Part shown: in pieces, positions 44,021 to 53,661 of the stretch
Layout: each line of letters opens with the position of its first letter
Numbering within the stretch: position 1 is the first letter of the stretch
Notes under the pieces: generated by a model
The model's database searches: none
What the model was told of the DNA's origin: nothing
What the model saw: only the letters and a program-made list of their open reading frames with translations
NCBI GenBank assembly: GCA_964605665.1
Contig: CAZSDP010000024.1
Coordinates: 4,519-68,518 of the forward strand
DNA from: CAZSDP01 sp964605665
GTDB taxonomy: Bacteria; Planctomycetota; UBA8108; UBA1146
Length of the DNA: 64,000 bases
Direction of reading: 5' to 3'
Made by a program: the position numbers and the translations under genes

Positions 44021-45402
44021 TGCGAAATCAAAAGGTGCAACTCTGCTGCTGGTTGATTCTGTTCCTCCTCGGGGCGTTCACCCTCGTGGATGCGCGAGGG
44101 GCGAGCTCCGCGCTTCAAGGGCAGGACGGAGATGATCTCGATCGTCTCGACCGTGCGGTCAAACGCCTCGCGGGGAAACTTTCTCCGTCGGTGGTGTCGA
44201 TCAGAGTGGTGGTGGTCGGTCCTGCCGACGAAGAAGAGTCTTCTGGTGCGACCGGCGTCGGAAGTGCTCAGTCCCGTCGTGAGATCTATCGGGCTTCTGG
44301 GGTCGTCTGGTCATCAACCGATCAGATTTTGACGGTGATGAGTGACGGCATGCCGGGAAGGGCTCGAGATGGTGGAGGTTATCCAACCTACGATCTCGAC
44401 CGATCGGAGAAGCTGATCTATGAGGTCGAGAGCTCCGATGGGCAGTGGAGTCTCGCTCGTTGGGAGGGCTTCGACGAAGAAACAGGAGTGACGCTCCTCA
44501 AACTCGAAGATCGAATCTCAGGCTTGAAAGCAGCCAAATTTTCCCAGCGCGCTCCCGATCGGTGGTCGACCGTCGTCTCGGTCGGTTCCGACGGATTTGC
44601 TCTCGGGCAAGTGGTCCACCCCGCTCGGGGGATTGAAAACCGTCGGCGACCGGGATCGACCTTCCCACGCGGAATTATCACGACAATCGAAGCCCAACCG
44701 GGGGATGTCGGCGGGATCCTTGCGAATTCGTCCGCTGAACTGGTGGGAATGCTCGCCTTTACTCTGGTCTCTTCGGGAAGCGAAGAGAAGCGGGGAGACA
44801 CCGGCTACGACAGCGGCGGTGAACCTCGCAGGAGTGAAGAGGATGGCAGCATGGCGGTTGGAAAGCGCGGTTGGCTCGAAGAAGTCGGCACGCCACCGCA
44901 CGACAAAGAGGAGGTTGGCGTCGCAGTGGTTGCGCCCCTTCGCGAAGGGACGGCACTCGGTCGAGTCGTGGCGATCCCTGCCGATCTTCTCGCGAGAATC
45001 GCTCGAGATTTGAAACGCTGGGGGCACGTCAAGAGGGGGGCGCTCGGCGCAACGTTCCGATTCCACCACCCGTCTCGATCCTCGCACCATCACTTCGGCG
45101 TCGGGGCCGCTGTCGTGGAACTCGTGACGGAGGGGACGGCGATCGGGGCTGGCTTAGTCGTGGGGGATCTGGTTCAGAAGATCGACAGCCGGGTGATCGC
45201 TTCACCGAGCGACTTGCTCTGGTTCCGCGAACGAGTGGAGTATGGAAAGATCGGTGAAATTCTGAATCTGAGTGTGGCCCGAATGGACCAACGGAGAGTG
45301 GTGACCAAGACGATTCGGGTTCCGATCGGTCAACGTCCCGGTGAAAGTCCGCAGGGTGAGGCCTCCGAGAATTCGGCAGAGGATGACCCCGACGAGAGCT
45401 AA
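44020..45402 (+). CDS. HtrA/DegS-like PDZ protein lacking the catalytic triad
   Basis: A 460-residue envelope protein with signal peptide or anchor (CCWLILFLLGAFTLVDA). It aligns by eye to HtrA proteases: ASGVVWSSTDQILTV for the strand before the catalytic His, ETGVTLLKLED for the Asp block, VVSVGSDGFALGQ for the GNP loop, and PGDVGGILANSSAELVGM for the active-Ser block. At each triad site the expected residue is missing: the His position reads MSDG, the TD-LAVLK Asp reads TGVTLLK, and NSGGP reads DVGGI. A PDZ domain follows at about 350-430 (VVELVTEGTAIGAGLVVGDLVQKI). Start ATG 44020 overlaps the anti-sigma stop (TGATG). Probably a non-proteolytic sensor or adaptor. Confidence 0.82.
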   Translation: MRNQKVQLCCWLILFLLGAFTLVDARGASSALQGQDGDDLDRLDRAVKRLAGKLSPSVVSIRVVVVGPADEEESSGATGVGSAQSRREIYRASGVVWSSTDQILTVMSDGMPGRARDGGGYPTYDLDRSEKLIYEVESSDGQWSLARWEGFDEETGVTLLKLEDRISGLKAAKFSQRAPDRWSTVVSVGSDGFALGQVVHPARGIENRRRPGSTFPRGIITTIEAQPGDVGGILANSSAELVGMLAFTLVSSGSEEKRGDTGYDSGGEPRRSEEDGSMAVGKRGWLEEVGTPPHDKEEVGVAVVAPLREGTALGRVVAIPADLLARIARDLKRWGHVKRGALGATFRFHHPSRSSHHHFGVGAAVVELVTEGTAIGAGLVVGDLVQKIDSRVIASPSDLLWFRERVEYGKIGEILNLSVARMDQRRVVTKTIRVPIGQRPGESPQGEASENSAEDDPDES

Positions 45403-45577
45403 AGTGCTCACTTGACTCCCCCTTCGATGTGCTCTCGCGATTGACCCCATCTCTCCAGAAGATACCCCTGATCAGGTGAGCTGACCGTTCGTGAAGCCCC
45501 GTCTCGATGGAATTGCTGCGGCGACTCCATCGGTCGCGCTGCTCAGCCAAAAATTCTGGGAGTGGGCGATCGCGACG

Positions 45578-45606
45578 ATTGGCCCCGCCCTCGCACTTCG
45601 CTATCC
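45578..45606 (+). promoter_or_regulatory. promoter for tRNA-CAT
   Basis: TTGGCC (45578-45583) and TATCCT (45601-45606) with 17 bp between. The tRNA begins 39 bases after the -10 box, a normal distance. The remaining sequence from 45403 to 45577 shows no gene. Confidence 0.5.
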
Positions 45607-45645
45607 TTCCCTTCAGCACAGGTCTCCGAACTGGTGGCATCCAGC

Positions 45646-45722
45646 GGGGCGATAGCTCAATCGGTTAGAGCAGGGCTCTCATAAAGCCCCGGTTCTGGGT
45701 TCGAGTCCCAGTCGCCCCACCA
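45646..45722 (+). tRNA. tRNA with CAT anticodon (elongator Met or lysidine Ile)
   Basis: Complete cloverleaf: acceptor GGGGCGA pairs TCGCCCC, D arm GCTC/GAGC, anticodon stem GGGCT/AGCCC with loop CTCATAA (anticodon 45680-45682), T arm CTGGG/CCCAG with TTCGAGT loop, discriminator A and encoded CCA (45720-45722). The fully paired acceptor end excludes initiator tRNA. CAT may read AUG, or AUA if C34 is modified to lysidine by TilS; sequence here does not separate them with certainty. Confidence 0.95.
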
Positions 45723-46040
45723 TCTCTGCCTCTTGCCACTTCCTTCCGTAACTCGAACCGGACTAGCGGTCGACCATGAAGGGGTCGACCAGAGAAGGGC
45801 GGAAGAACGACTCTCGGTCAGGGCGGCCGATCAGCTTCCTCCCAGCGGCGGCTCGGTTACAATCGCGCCCCTTCCAGCTCTCCAGCGGGTGAACCTGCTC
45901 AGGCTTTTGGACGACCGATCGCGTCGAAAGATTCAGAGCCGTGGGGCAGAAGCAAAGTGCACCCTCGGGGGAGGCTGCTCCAGCCTCAACGGTGACCACG
46001 GTCGAGTGGGGAAGACCACTGCATCAGAACGGAGTTAGAG
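45723..46040. other. intergenic region downstream of tRNA
   Basis: A 318-bp interval before the S1-domain gene. I see no tRNA, ORF with ribosome site or U-tailed hairpin. It must contain the promoter for the S1 gene unless that is read through from the tRNA. Confidence 0.45.
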
Positions 46041-47102
46041 ATGAAGACGCCTCGTATCCTCGTTCGCCCTTCTGGCGATTCTGGTCCGAGTCGGGATGGG
46101 CGTTCCCCACGGATTCCCGGGGAAACGGTCGAGGGTAAAGTGATCTCCATCGAAGCGGACGATGTCGTGATCGAAGTCGAGAGTGGCGGACGAGCGGTGA
46201 TCCCCGTCTCCGACTTCAGCTCCTTGCCGACGGTGGGTGATCAACTCTCCGGTCTCTACTTGATCGACGACCTCGCGGTGGGCGCGGCGATTCTGACCAA
46301 GAAGACACCAGAGCGGGAACCTGATCGAAAGAAGTTGCGCCCTGGCGCATTCGTGGTGGGGCAAGTTGTCGAGGCGGGGAAACCTGGTTTGAGAATCCGC
46401 TGCGGAGAGGTCAGCGGTTTCTTTCCTTCGTCGCAACTCCCCCCGGGGCTGCTCAAGAATCCAGGCATGATGCTTCGCAAAGAGGTCGTGGGGGTGGTCA
46501 CCGAGGTTCGAAAAGGGGAGCTAACCCTCAGTTTGCGCACGGTGCTCGATCGCAGAAAGAAGCAGCAGAGCAACAAGCGCATCTCTTCATTTCGAGAAGG
46601 ACAGCGTGTTTCGGGGAAAGTCGTACGGAAGACAGACTTTGGGCACTTCATCGATTTGGGTGGCATCGATGGTCTCCTCCACGTTTCCAGATTGAAGCGC
46701 CACAACGAGCATTTGGAGGGGAACGGCGAAGAACCGATCACCTTCGAGACCGGTCAAGTGGTCGATCTTCTGGTGAGTCGGGTCGATCAAGATCGGGGGC
46801 GGATCGGTCTCGATCTCCCCGATCCTGCCGCTCCGCAGGTTGCGGTTCAGCCCCAGGCAGAAGAAGAGGCTCCCGCGGATGAAGTGGTGGGAATCCTCCG
46901 CGATCTCAGTGCCGAGGGCGCCAATGTTTACGTCGAAGATGGAGTCGAAGGATTCGTGAGTGCGGCTCGCTTTGGCGATCAATCTCCACGACCGGGTGAG
47001 CTGCGACGTTTTAGGATCGTTTCGCGCGACACGGTCACCGGTCGACTTCAGCTCTCCTTGAATCTGCGTCCCGGCCCTGACGATGACGACGATGACGATT
47101 GA
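46041..47102 (+). CDS. S1-domain RNA-binding protein
   Basis: A 353-residue protein with about four S1 OB-fold repeats, beginning near GETVEGKVISIEADDVVIEV, then GAFVVGQVVEAGKPGLRIRC, the best conserved REGQRVSGKVVRKTDFGHFIDLGG and a final ADEVVGILRDLSAEG. The C-terminus is a short Asp-rich run encoded by GAC/GAT codons. It resembles a reduced ribosomal protein S1 or a general RNA-binding regulator; usual bacterial S1 has six repeats, so I do not assign rpsA. A strong terminator follows immediately. Confidence 0.85.
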   Translation: MKTPRILVRPSGDSGPSRDGRSPRIPGETVEGKVISIEADDVVIEVESGGRAVIPVSDFSSLPTVGDQLSGLYLIDDLAVGAAILTKKTPEREPDRKKLRPGAFVVGQVVEAGKPGLRIRCGEVSGFFPSSQLPPGLLKNPGMMLRKEVVGVVTEVRKGELTLSLRTVLDRRKKQQSNKRISSFREGQRVSGKVVRKTDFGHFIDLGGIDGLLHVSRLKRHNEHLEGNGEEPITFETGQVVDLLVSRVDQDRGRIGLDLPDPAAPQVAVQPQAEEEAPADEVVGILRDLSAEGANVYVEDGVEGFVSAARFGDQSPRPGELRRFRIVSRDTVTGRLQLSLNLRPGPDDDDDDD

Positions 47103-47124
47103 TCGCGATCGAAGGGTGGGAATG

Positions 47125-47163
47125 TGGGGTCGGCGTGCTGAGCACGCCGACCCCATTTTTTAT
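47125..47163 (+). terminator. Rho-independent terminator after the S1 gene
   Basis: A 14-bp perfect stem pairs TGGGGTCGGCGTGC (47125-47138) with GCACGCCGACCCCA (47142-47155), loop TGA, followed by TTTTTTAT. One of the clearest terminators in the window. Confidence 0.95.
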
Positions 47164-47473
47164 GCGGAAAGATCGGAGATCGGGGGAGGAGCGTTGACTT
47201 GATCGCTCACCGTCGAGGGCAGCATTCAATTTCAGCTCCCCGGGCGATCGACGGCGAATCGGGGTGAAGTCGGACGATGACTTCTGTCTCATTCGCAGGT
47301 CCGCACCTTCTAAAGGCTGGCTCAAATGGCGCTCAGTAGGGAGGGGAGACCAGTCGTAAGTCCTTATTTTGTAAGCGCGTGAGGTGTGTGTGAGTGGTCT
47401 GGATTCACCGGGCGGCGTATGCTTAAGCATCAAGGGAGTTGTCGAACCGAATCCCTGGAAATCGAGAGCGAAG
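47164..47473. other. intergenic region before cupin gene
   Basis: About 310 bp without a supported gene. An ORF open from 47384 continues into the cupin gene but lacks its own ribosome site. I found no clear promoter or hairpin. Confidence 0.4.
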
Positions 47474-48052
47474 ATGCGCATTCGGTCCTGGAGTCAGATA
47501 TCTCGTCCCGCCCCCGGCTCAGAGTCTAATTTCTGTGGGCTCTGGGAGTTCCAGCTAAAGAGTGGGGAGCAGACCCCCTCTCACCAACAGACGAGTGAAG
47601 AAGTGATCTTGGCGCTGGAAGGGGAGGGGATCGTCACCCTGGCCGGGGAGCAACTCGCCTTGATTCCCGGGGAGGTGGTCTGGGTTCCCGCCCATGCGGC
47701 GCACTCGATTGAAAATGCCTCCCAAGCGCTATTACGCGGACTGTCGATGGAAATCGGTGGGGTCAGCGCTGAACTGGGGGGCGACGATGGGACGCGGACG
47801 AGCGAGCGAGATCTCGACCAGTTGGTGCAATCGATTCCTCCGGACATCGACGAGGCAACGGCCCTGCAGTTGATCATCCAGATCTTCGATACCGCAGGGG
47901 CCCTCAGCGAGCAGATCGAGAATGCGATCGGCCTGGAGAGCGAGACCGGGCTTGCCGCTTTGCAGCAGATTGAGCGACGAGTGATGGACGCGGTCGTGGA
48001 GATTTCCCGGAAGTATTCCCAAGATGGGGGGCTCCGCTTCCCCCGTTTTTAG
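47474..48052 (+). CDS. cupin-domain protein with C-terminal helical extension
   Basis: A 192-residue protein. The N-terminal ~105 residues form one cupin barrel: motif 1 includes HQQTSEEVILALEGEGIV and motif 2 PGEVVWVPAHAAHSIEN, which supply probable metal ligands (His, Glu and His). The C-terminal ~80 residues are helical (SIPPDIDEATALQLIIQIFDTAG; QIERRVMDAVVEIS). The helical extension is not usual for small cupins. ATG 47474 is only weakly supported by a GAGAG site. Ligand unknown. Confidence 0.78.
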   Translation: MRIRSWSQISRPAPGSESNFCGLWEFQLKSGEQTPSHQQTSEEVILALEGEGIVTLAGEQLALIPGEVVWVPAHAAHSIENASQALLRGLSMEIGGVSAELGGDDGTRTSERDLDQLVQSIPPDIDEATALQLIIQIFDTAGALSEQIENAIGLESETGLAALQQIERRVMDAVVEISRKYSQDGGLRFPRF

Positions 48053-48426
48053 GGGGATTCTCCCGGTTCTATTCAGTGTTTGAGAAGAGCCTGAAACTCG
48101 CCGAAGCTGCAGCCACGGTCGCAAATTTCGCTCTATCCCCCCAGTTCCTATCCGATGTCGCGGAAATCGCCTTCCACCCCATCCTCTGGGGAGGATTCTT
48201 TCTCGAGCCAACCCAGCCGTTTTTCTCCTTTCCCGCCTCCAGATTTGAGCAATTTCCAGGCGTCCCACGGCCTTGTCGCTGATCGAGGTCCGTGGCAGAA
48301 TGCCCCCGGCTGGCGAAACATCTCCCATGCCCGCTCACACGCTCGACTTGCGTGTTCACGTGGCTGCGAAACTCCGCATGGTCAACGGGCGGATTCGTTC
48401 GTTCCCGATGCGGAGAGGAGGCCCTC
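48053..48426. other. intergenic region upstream of lipoprotein-recA unit
   Basis: About 374 bp. Several frames are open but none shows family-like sequence. The promoter for the lipoprotein and recA should lie here; I could not identify a convincing -35/-10 pair or a LexA site. Confidence 0.4.
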
Positions 48427-48795
48427 TTGCGTTCCGCGTTCAACGCCGCAGTGCTCCTTCTTGCGAGCTCCTCGCTCGCGACTGGTTGTCTTTCTCCTGC
48501 TTCGAGTCCCACGGCGCATACGCCGGCAGCGGACGCAAGGGCAAGGGTGAGTTACCTCCAGTCGAGGGGAAGGACCATCTCCCAAGACCAGATTCGCTTG
48601 ATCGAACAGATGCCGTATCGATCGGAGGGAATCGACATTCCTGGGGTGTTGAAAGTCGGAGTACGAGAGCCGATCGTCCCTCTTGGGGAACGACGCAGTG
48701 TGCTCGAGCTGTATCGGGGACAGGAGTCGAAGGAGACACCTCAATCAGGGTCACCTTCGAATGGAGAGGAAGAGTCGATTGATCCGCAGCGGTAG
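48427..48795 (+). CDS. small predicted lipoprotein upstream of recA
   Basis: A 122-residue product starting at TTG 48427, preceded by GAGAGGAGG at six bases. The signal peptide is LRSAFNAAVLLLASSSLA with lipobox LATGC, then a Ser/Pro/Thr-rich linker and a helical, charged domain ending in Ser/Glu-rich sequence. No family recognised. It overlaps the recA start by 17 bp in another frame, so the two are likely co-transcribed, an unusual pairing. Confidence 0.65.
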   Translation: MRSAFNAAVLLLASSSLATGCLSPASSPTAHTPAADARARVSYLQSRGRTISQDQIRLIEQMPYRSEGIDIPGVLKVGVREPIVPLGERRSVLELYRGQESKETPQSGSPSNGEEESIDPQR

Positions 48796-49927
48796 TACGA
48801 AATCGTCGAGTACTGACGATCAAAAGACCGAAGTGACGGGGAATGCCAAGGGGAACGCTGGAAGCCGGAAGGCGACTGCGGGTAAGTCAAAGGGGTCTGC
48901 GAAGGCTTCGCAAAGCGGCGAAGCGCAACGAAAGCAGGCGCTCGATTTTGCGTTGCAGCAGATCGGAAAGAAGTGCGGCCAAGGAGCGATCATGTATCTC
49001 GGCGACGAATCACGTCGGCGAGTGGACACGATCTCAACGGGGTCGATTTCTCTCGATCGCGCTCTAGGAGTGGGAGGCTTTCCGCGCTCAAGAGTGGTGG
49101 AAGTTTTTGGCCCCGAATCATCGGGAAAGACGACGCTGACCCTTCATGTGGTGGCGAATGCGCAAAAGAATGGTGGGGTGGCTGCATTCATCGATGCCGA
49201 GCATGCACTCGATCCCAGCTACGCCGCAAAACTTGGAGTCGACCTTGATCGCCTCTTGGTTTCTCAACCCGATAGCGGCGAACAAGCGCTCGAAATCGCT
49301 GAGATGTTGGTCGCGTCGAGTGCGGTCGATGTGGTGGTGATCGATTCTGTTGCCGCATTGGTTCCTCGCGCAGAACTCGAGGGCCAGATGGGGGATGTGC
49401 ACGTTGGCTTGCAGGCACGATTGATGTCTCAGGCCCTCCGCAAGTTGACGGGGGTGATCCACCGCTCGAAAACGTGTGTGGTTTTCATCAACCAGATCCG
49501 CGAGAAGATCGGCGTGATGTTTGGCAGTCCGGAGACGACGAGTGGAGGACGGGCCCTAAAGTTTTATAGCTCGGTCCGGGTCGATATTCGGCGGATCGGT
49601 TCGATCAAAAGTGACGGAGACATCAGCGGAAATCGCACTGTCGCGAAGGTCGTCAAAAACAAATTGGCACCTCCGTTTCGTAAAGCTGAATTCGACATCA
49701 TTTTCGACCGGGGAATCAGTTACCACGGAGATCTCCTCGATCTCTCCGTCGAACATGGTTTTGCGCAGAAGTCGGGGACTTGGTTCTCCGTCGACAAGGA
49801 ACGGCTCGGGCAAGGTCGCGAACGTGCAGTTCAGTTCTTGGTCGACCATCCAGATCTGGCGGAAGAGCTCGACCGGAAGGTTCGCGAGCAGGTGTTTGGA
49901 GACGGGGCGGAGTCTTCCTCGAGTTGA
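48779..49927 (+). CDS. recA: recombinase RecA
   Basis: RecA catalyses strand exchange and activates the SOS response. Canonical blocks include QIGKKCGQGAIMYLGDE, Walker A GPESSGKTT, the L2 loop with SPETTSGGRALKFYSS, and FINQIREKIG before it. TTG 48779 is chosen because GGAGAGGAAGAG lies about eight bases upstream. From here the product has 382 residues with roughly 40 Ser/Lys/Gly-rich residues before the conserved core, a longer N-terminus than E. coli RecA. The gene follows a lipoprotein gene with a 17-bp overlap. Confidence 0.95.
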   Translation: MIRSGSTKSSSTDDQKTEVTGNAKGNAGSRKATAGKSKGSAKASQSGEAQRKQALDFALQQIGKKCGQGAIMYLGDESRRRVDTISTGSISLDRALGVGGFPRSRVVEVFGPESSGKTTLTLHVVANAQKNGGVAAFIDAEHALDPSYAAKLGVDLDRLLVSQPDSGEQALEIAEMLVASSAVDVVVIDSVAALVPRAELEGQMGDVHVGLQARLMSQALRKLTGVIHRSKTCVVFINQIREKIGVMFGSPETTSGGRALKFYSSVRVDIRRIGSIKSDGDISGNRTVAKVVKNKLAPPFRKAEFDIIFDRGISYHGDLLDLSVEHGFAQKSGTWFSVDKERLGQGRERAVQFLVDHPDLAEELDRKVREQVFGDGAESSSS

Positions 49928-50181
49928 GGATTGTGCTCGACAGGCGCCCTCTTCTCCTTTTTGAGCCATTTAGAAGACGTCAAGCTCGGTTCGCAACGGA
50001 TGCCGACCCTCTCCGTCTAACAGCGGGGAGTTCGGTGCTCTCGGGTAAAAGTCGAGAGACCACCGTTCGGTGCGGACAATTTCCGGATCCCCAGGTCGGC
50101 AGGGGAGCCGAGTCCCTCCAGCGTGGTTGAGGGACGAATCGTCGGGTGAATATTTTCAGCCCGGCAGGAAAGGATGAGCAC

Positions 50182-53100
50182 TTGTCAACGAATGCCCTCC
50201 AGACGCGTGGTTCCGGATCTGATGTCCGGCGAACCGAGGCGCAACGCGGGTCGATGCTGATCATCGCATTGGCGGTCTTGACGCTACTCTCGATCATCGG
50301 GGTGACATTTGCGGCCTTGATGCGTCTCGAGCGCAAGGCGACCGAGAACTTCGTCAACGCGACGAGTGTCGACTTGTTGGCGGGGTCTGCGGAGTCCGCC
50401 GTGGTCGCGATGCTCCGCGGAGGAGCGATGTGGGACGGCTACACCGATGGCTCGAGTAGTCAGCGGACGCCATGGCTTTATGGATTGCGCTCCAGTCGGG
50501 GGGACTTGCGGTATGGGAATCTGATGCCGTTAAGCCAAACGCCACCAGAGAGAACGTCCTATGCGAGTGAGGTCGGAGCCACCTACGGTGGTGAAGGAAG
50601 CAAAGACCGATTTCGGATTAAGCTGATCGACTGCAATTCACAGATCTACCTCAATGGAGCGCCAGATACTCTGGCGCAAATGCTCGACAACTTGGGGCGG
50701 GCGATCCAGAGCAATCCAGAACTGCGATACAACCCGCTCTATTCCGGCCCGAAGATGTCGGGGAAGAAAATCAATGGAGTCGACATCGTCAGGTACCGAT
50801 CGAAACTTCCTAGGCGACAGTTCGCCTCGAAAACCCAACTACGAGATCTGATCGGAACTGAGAACTATCGATTGCTGGCGGATTTTGTCACCACTCGAGC
50901 GTGGGTCAATCCCTACACCCAGCGCTGCTCTCATGGACGTATTCCGATCTGGCAGCAGCTCAATGGCGACGACACCGCGGTTCTCAATTCAAACCAGATT
51001 ACCGTGAACCCCGACGTGGAAGGGGAGCCGGCGGTCGCTCCTGAGCCGCGAGCTCCGATCAACGTCAACACTGCGCCGAGAGAAGTTCTCATCGCCTGTC
51101 TCACCGGCCTCGGTGGGCGCCGTCCATTCCCCTACACCGAGTTGGCGACTCAAGGATTTGAGAACCAGAACCGCCGCGCCATTGCCGACCTCGGAGTCGA
51201 CGGCACGTTCGCCCCGACTCAGGAGGAGATCCGTCTTCTTCAAATCCCAGTTTGGGTTTACTCGCAACCGCTCACCTTCGAGGTGGCACAAGGGCTTGCG
51301 GACGAGATCATTCGAGCGCGCAAGACGCGTCCCTTCAAGGTGTGGCGTTCCGGTGACACGACCCAGCCAGGGTTTGAAGATTTCATCAATCAGTTGCCCG
51401 ATAGCGCTTTTCCTCCACCGACGAGCGTCAATGTGGTGAACCCGCGCGATCCTAATAATCCCGGTCGATATCGAGGGGCACTGACTGGCGGTACTGGGCC
51501 TTCAGCGGAACTCTACCGACGAGGGCACGATTCGAGTGAGCGGGCAGGGCGTCGACAATCGGGTCTCCCGGTGAGTGGATCGAATGCATTTTACTACGAC
51601 ATGATGCGAGATCTCCTCAAGGCGAACTTCAATCCCAATACTCGGATCAATCGCTTCAACCCGAACGTGCCGGCATACGTCGCGGTCGACAAAGGAAACC
51701 TCGTCAAGCTCGGAAATGAGGGTCAAAACACCAATGATGTCCTGGTGGGACATACGACCGAGTTTTGTTTCGACTCCAAGGGCATTTATGAAGTGAGTTC
51801 CCTGGCGGAGATTTTGGTCGGTGATTCAGAGGAAGTGGCACGAGTCTTTGCGGAAACCCAGCGACGATCGATCGTGAAGGTTTTTGACGTCCTCCATCAC
51901 ACGACGCAACGGCAGTTCGAACAGCCGTTCAATGAAAACGGGGTGTCGAGTTTCCGTGATCGGCAATACGTCTCGACCTATCCCGATGCGATGGACGTAC
52001 TCGATCCTGACACCTACTACGGTTCGAATGACGATGGCCGAATCGAGCTCTCAGGTGCAATCGATGGAGACCTTCAGCAAGTTCGACCAGAATTGCGTGC
52101 NNNNNNNNNNNNNNNNNNNNNNNNNNNNNNNNNNNNNNNNNNNNNNNNNNNNNNNNNNNNNNNNNNNNNNNNNNNNNNNNNNNNNNNNNNNNNNNNNNNN
52201 CAACGGTGACTTGCAGCCGGACGGATTCCACATGAGCATGATGCGTGTGCTCCGAACTGGAACCAGGATTTTGCGTTTCCCAGCGTCGGAAGTTCGGGCG
52301 ACTCCGGGACAGCAAGGAGCGATGCGGCAGAACTACGGGGATGATCTTGGGAATCTTCCTTATTACCAAGGAGGAGTCTCCTTCTGGATCAAGCTCGAGT
52401 TCAATGGGGATGATCCGGTCTTTTCTGGTCTGCTTAAGACGACTCAAGTTCAAACCGAAGTGGGGCAGAGTCTAGAAGACTCAGAGGGCACCCAGTTTTG
52501 GATTTGGAAGAACACCACTGGAGAACTGCGGATCACGCGACTCTACTATCACCAGGCATTCTTCCAAAACCGCCCCGATCAGGCATTCCCATTGATCGGT
52601 CCCGGTGAAGAACTCTCCGAAGAGGACGGTGTCGAGAGCGACGAACGAAAGACATGGGCAAGGAGCGATGTGATCGTTGATGTCAGCGACTGGCGAGCCC
52701 ATGAGTGGCACCACGTCGTGGTGGAGTACAACGATGATCAAGATTCCAATCGTATCAAAGTTCGAGTCGATCATGAGGTCCTCGACTTCATCACCAACCA
52801 CAATTTAGGTTCCGGGTGGTGGGTTGCTCTCAATGAAGAGGAACCAAAAGACGAGATTCAACTCGGTGGGTTGTATCGTGACCAGGCGGTCGCGAATGAG
52901 GGGCTCTTCAAGTTTGGAACCAACGTTTTGCAGGAATCGATGCAAGAGCTCCAGCCCGATGTGAAGAAGATCCCGGCAAATGCCACGATCGACGAATTCC
53001 AGACCTTCTTCGGGATCTATGACCGTGGAAATGAAGAGCTAGGCTACTTCACGCGTGATCCTGGAAAGTACGTGAACCGCTTCGAAGTTCCATTCCCGGA

Positions 53101-53485
53101 GGGAATACAACGGGTTCGTCTCCGTTCCTTCACCTGGACGATGTACCCACCTTCGATCTACTCGGGCTTGGGAGTGCGCTGGACTCCTCAGACCGACTTC
53201 ATCGCGAGTGTCTCGGGGGTGGATAACAATCAGGGATTCCAAGACCTCGGCGATGCGGGCGGTGATCTCAGCCGTAATGCCGGATTTGCCGGCCGTTGGC
53301 TCTACGCAAAGGGAAGCCTTTTCGGTCGCACCGGAACTTTGGCCTACCAATTCCAGATGAATGGAGCCCTCGGTCAGCAGAAGTACGGCGACCGAATCGT
53401 GTCTTCGCCGGTCTTGGACGACGTCACTTTGACTTACTACTTACCATCCGCCCAGACTCTCTTGAGTGAGGGTGCGGACGACTAG
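50182..53485 (+). CDS. GspK-like pseudopilin fused to LamG-like domain (interrupted by assembly gap)
   Basis: Large exported protein, about 1100 residues. Near the N-terminus a basic leader ends QRG followed by SMLIIALAVLTLLSIIG, a type IV prepilin-type cleavage site and hydrophobic helix lacking Glu5, as in GspK or PilX minor pilins. INVNTAPREVLIACLTG is the GspK helix-hairpin-helix-like motif. After the 100-N gap the reading continues in another frame, so the real gap must be a multiple of three bases. The second part has a LamG/concanavalin-like region (GVSFWIKLEF; HEWHHVVVEYND with a later VRVDHEVLDF) and a beta-rich end. Start is TTG 50182 or GTG 50146. Confidence 0.75.
52101..52200. other. 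assembly gap (100 N) in the pseudopilin-like gene
   Basis: Nominal 100 N. Unlike the first gap no tandem repeat flanks it, although GDLQ-coding sequence occurs just before and just after, which may hint at a local duplication. Confidence 0.97.
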
Positions 53486-53661
53486 TTACTGAGAAGAGAG
53501 ATGCGCTGAAGAACGGGCCTTGAGCACCGTCGACTCAAATGGGAGAACAACGGTGCCTCCCCTTCAGCCAGGAGCACCTGCTCTCTTTGATGGACCCACC
53601 CGTGAGAGCCTCGGGTAGAGTCCTGTTGAAAAGTTGGAGGGAAGTTCCTCCGGGAGGAATC

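Noticed and set aside
45646..45722. tRNA-CAT as initiator tRNA-fMet
   Set aside because: The first base pairs with the acceptor partner, and the anticodon stem lacks the three consecutive G-C pairs in the initiator arrangement.
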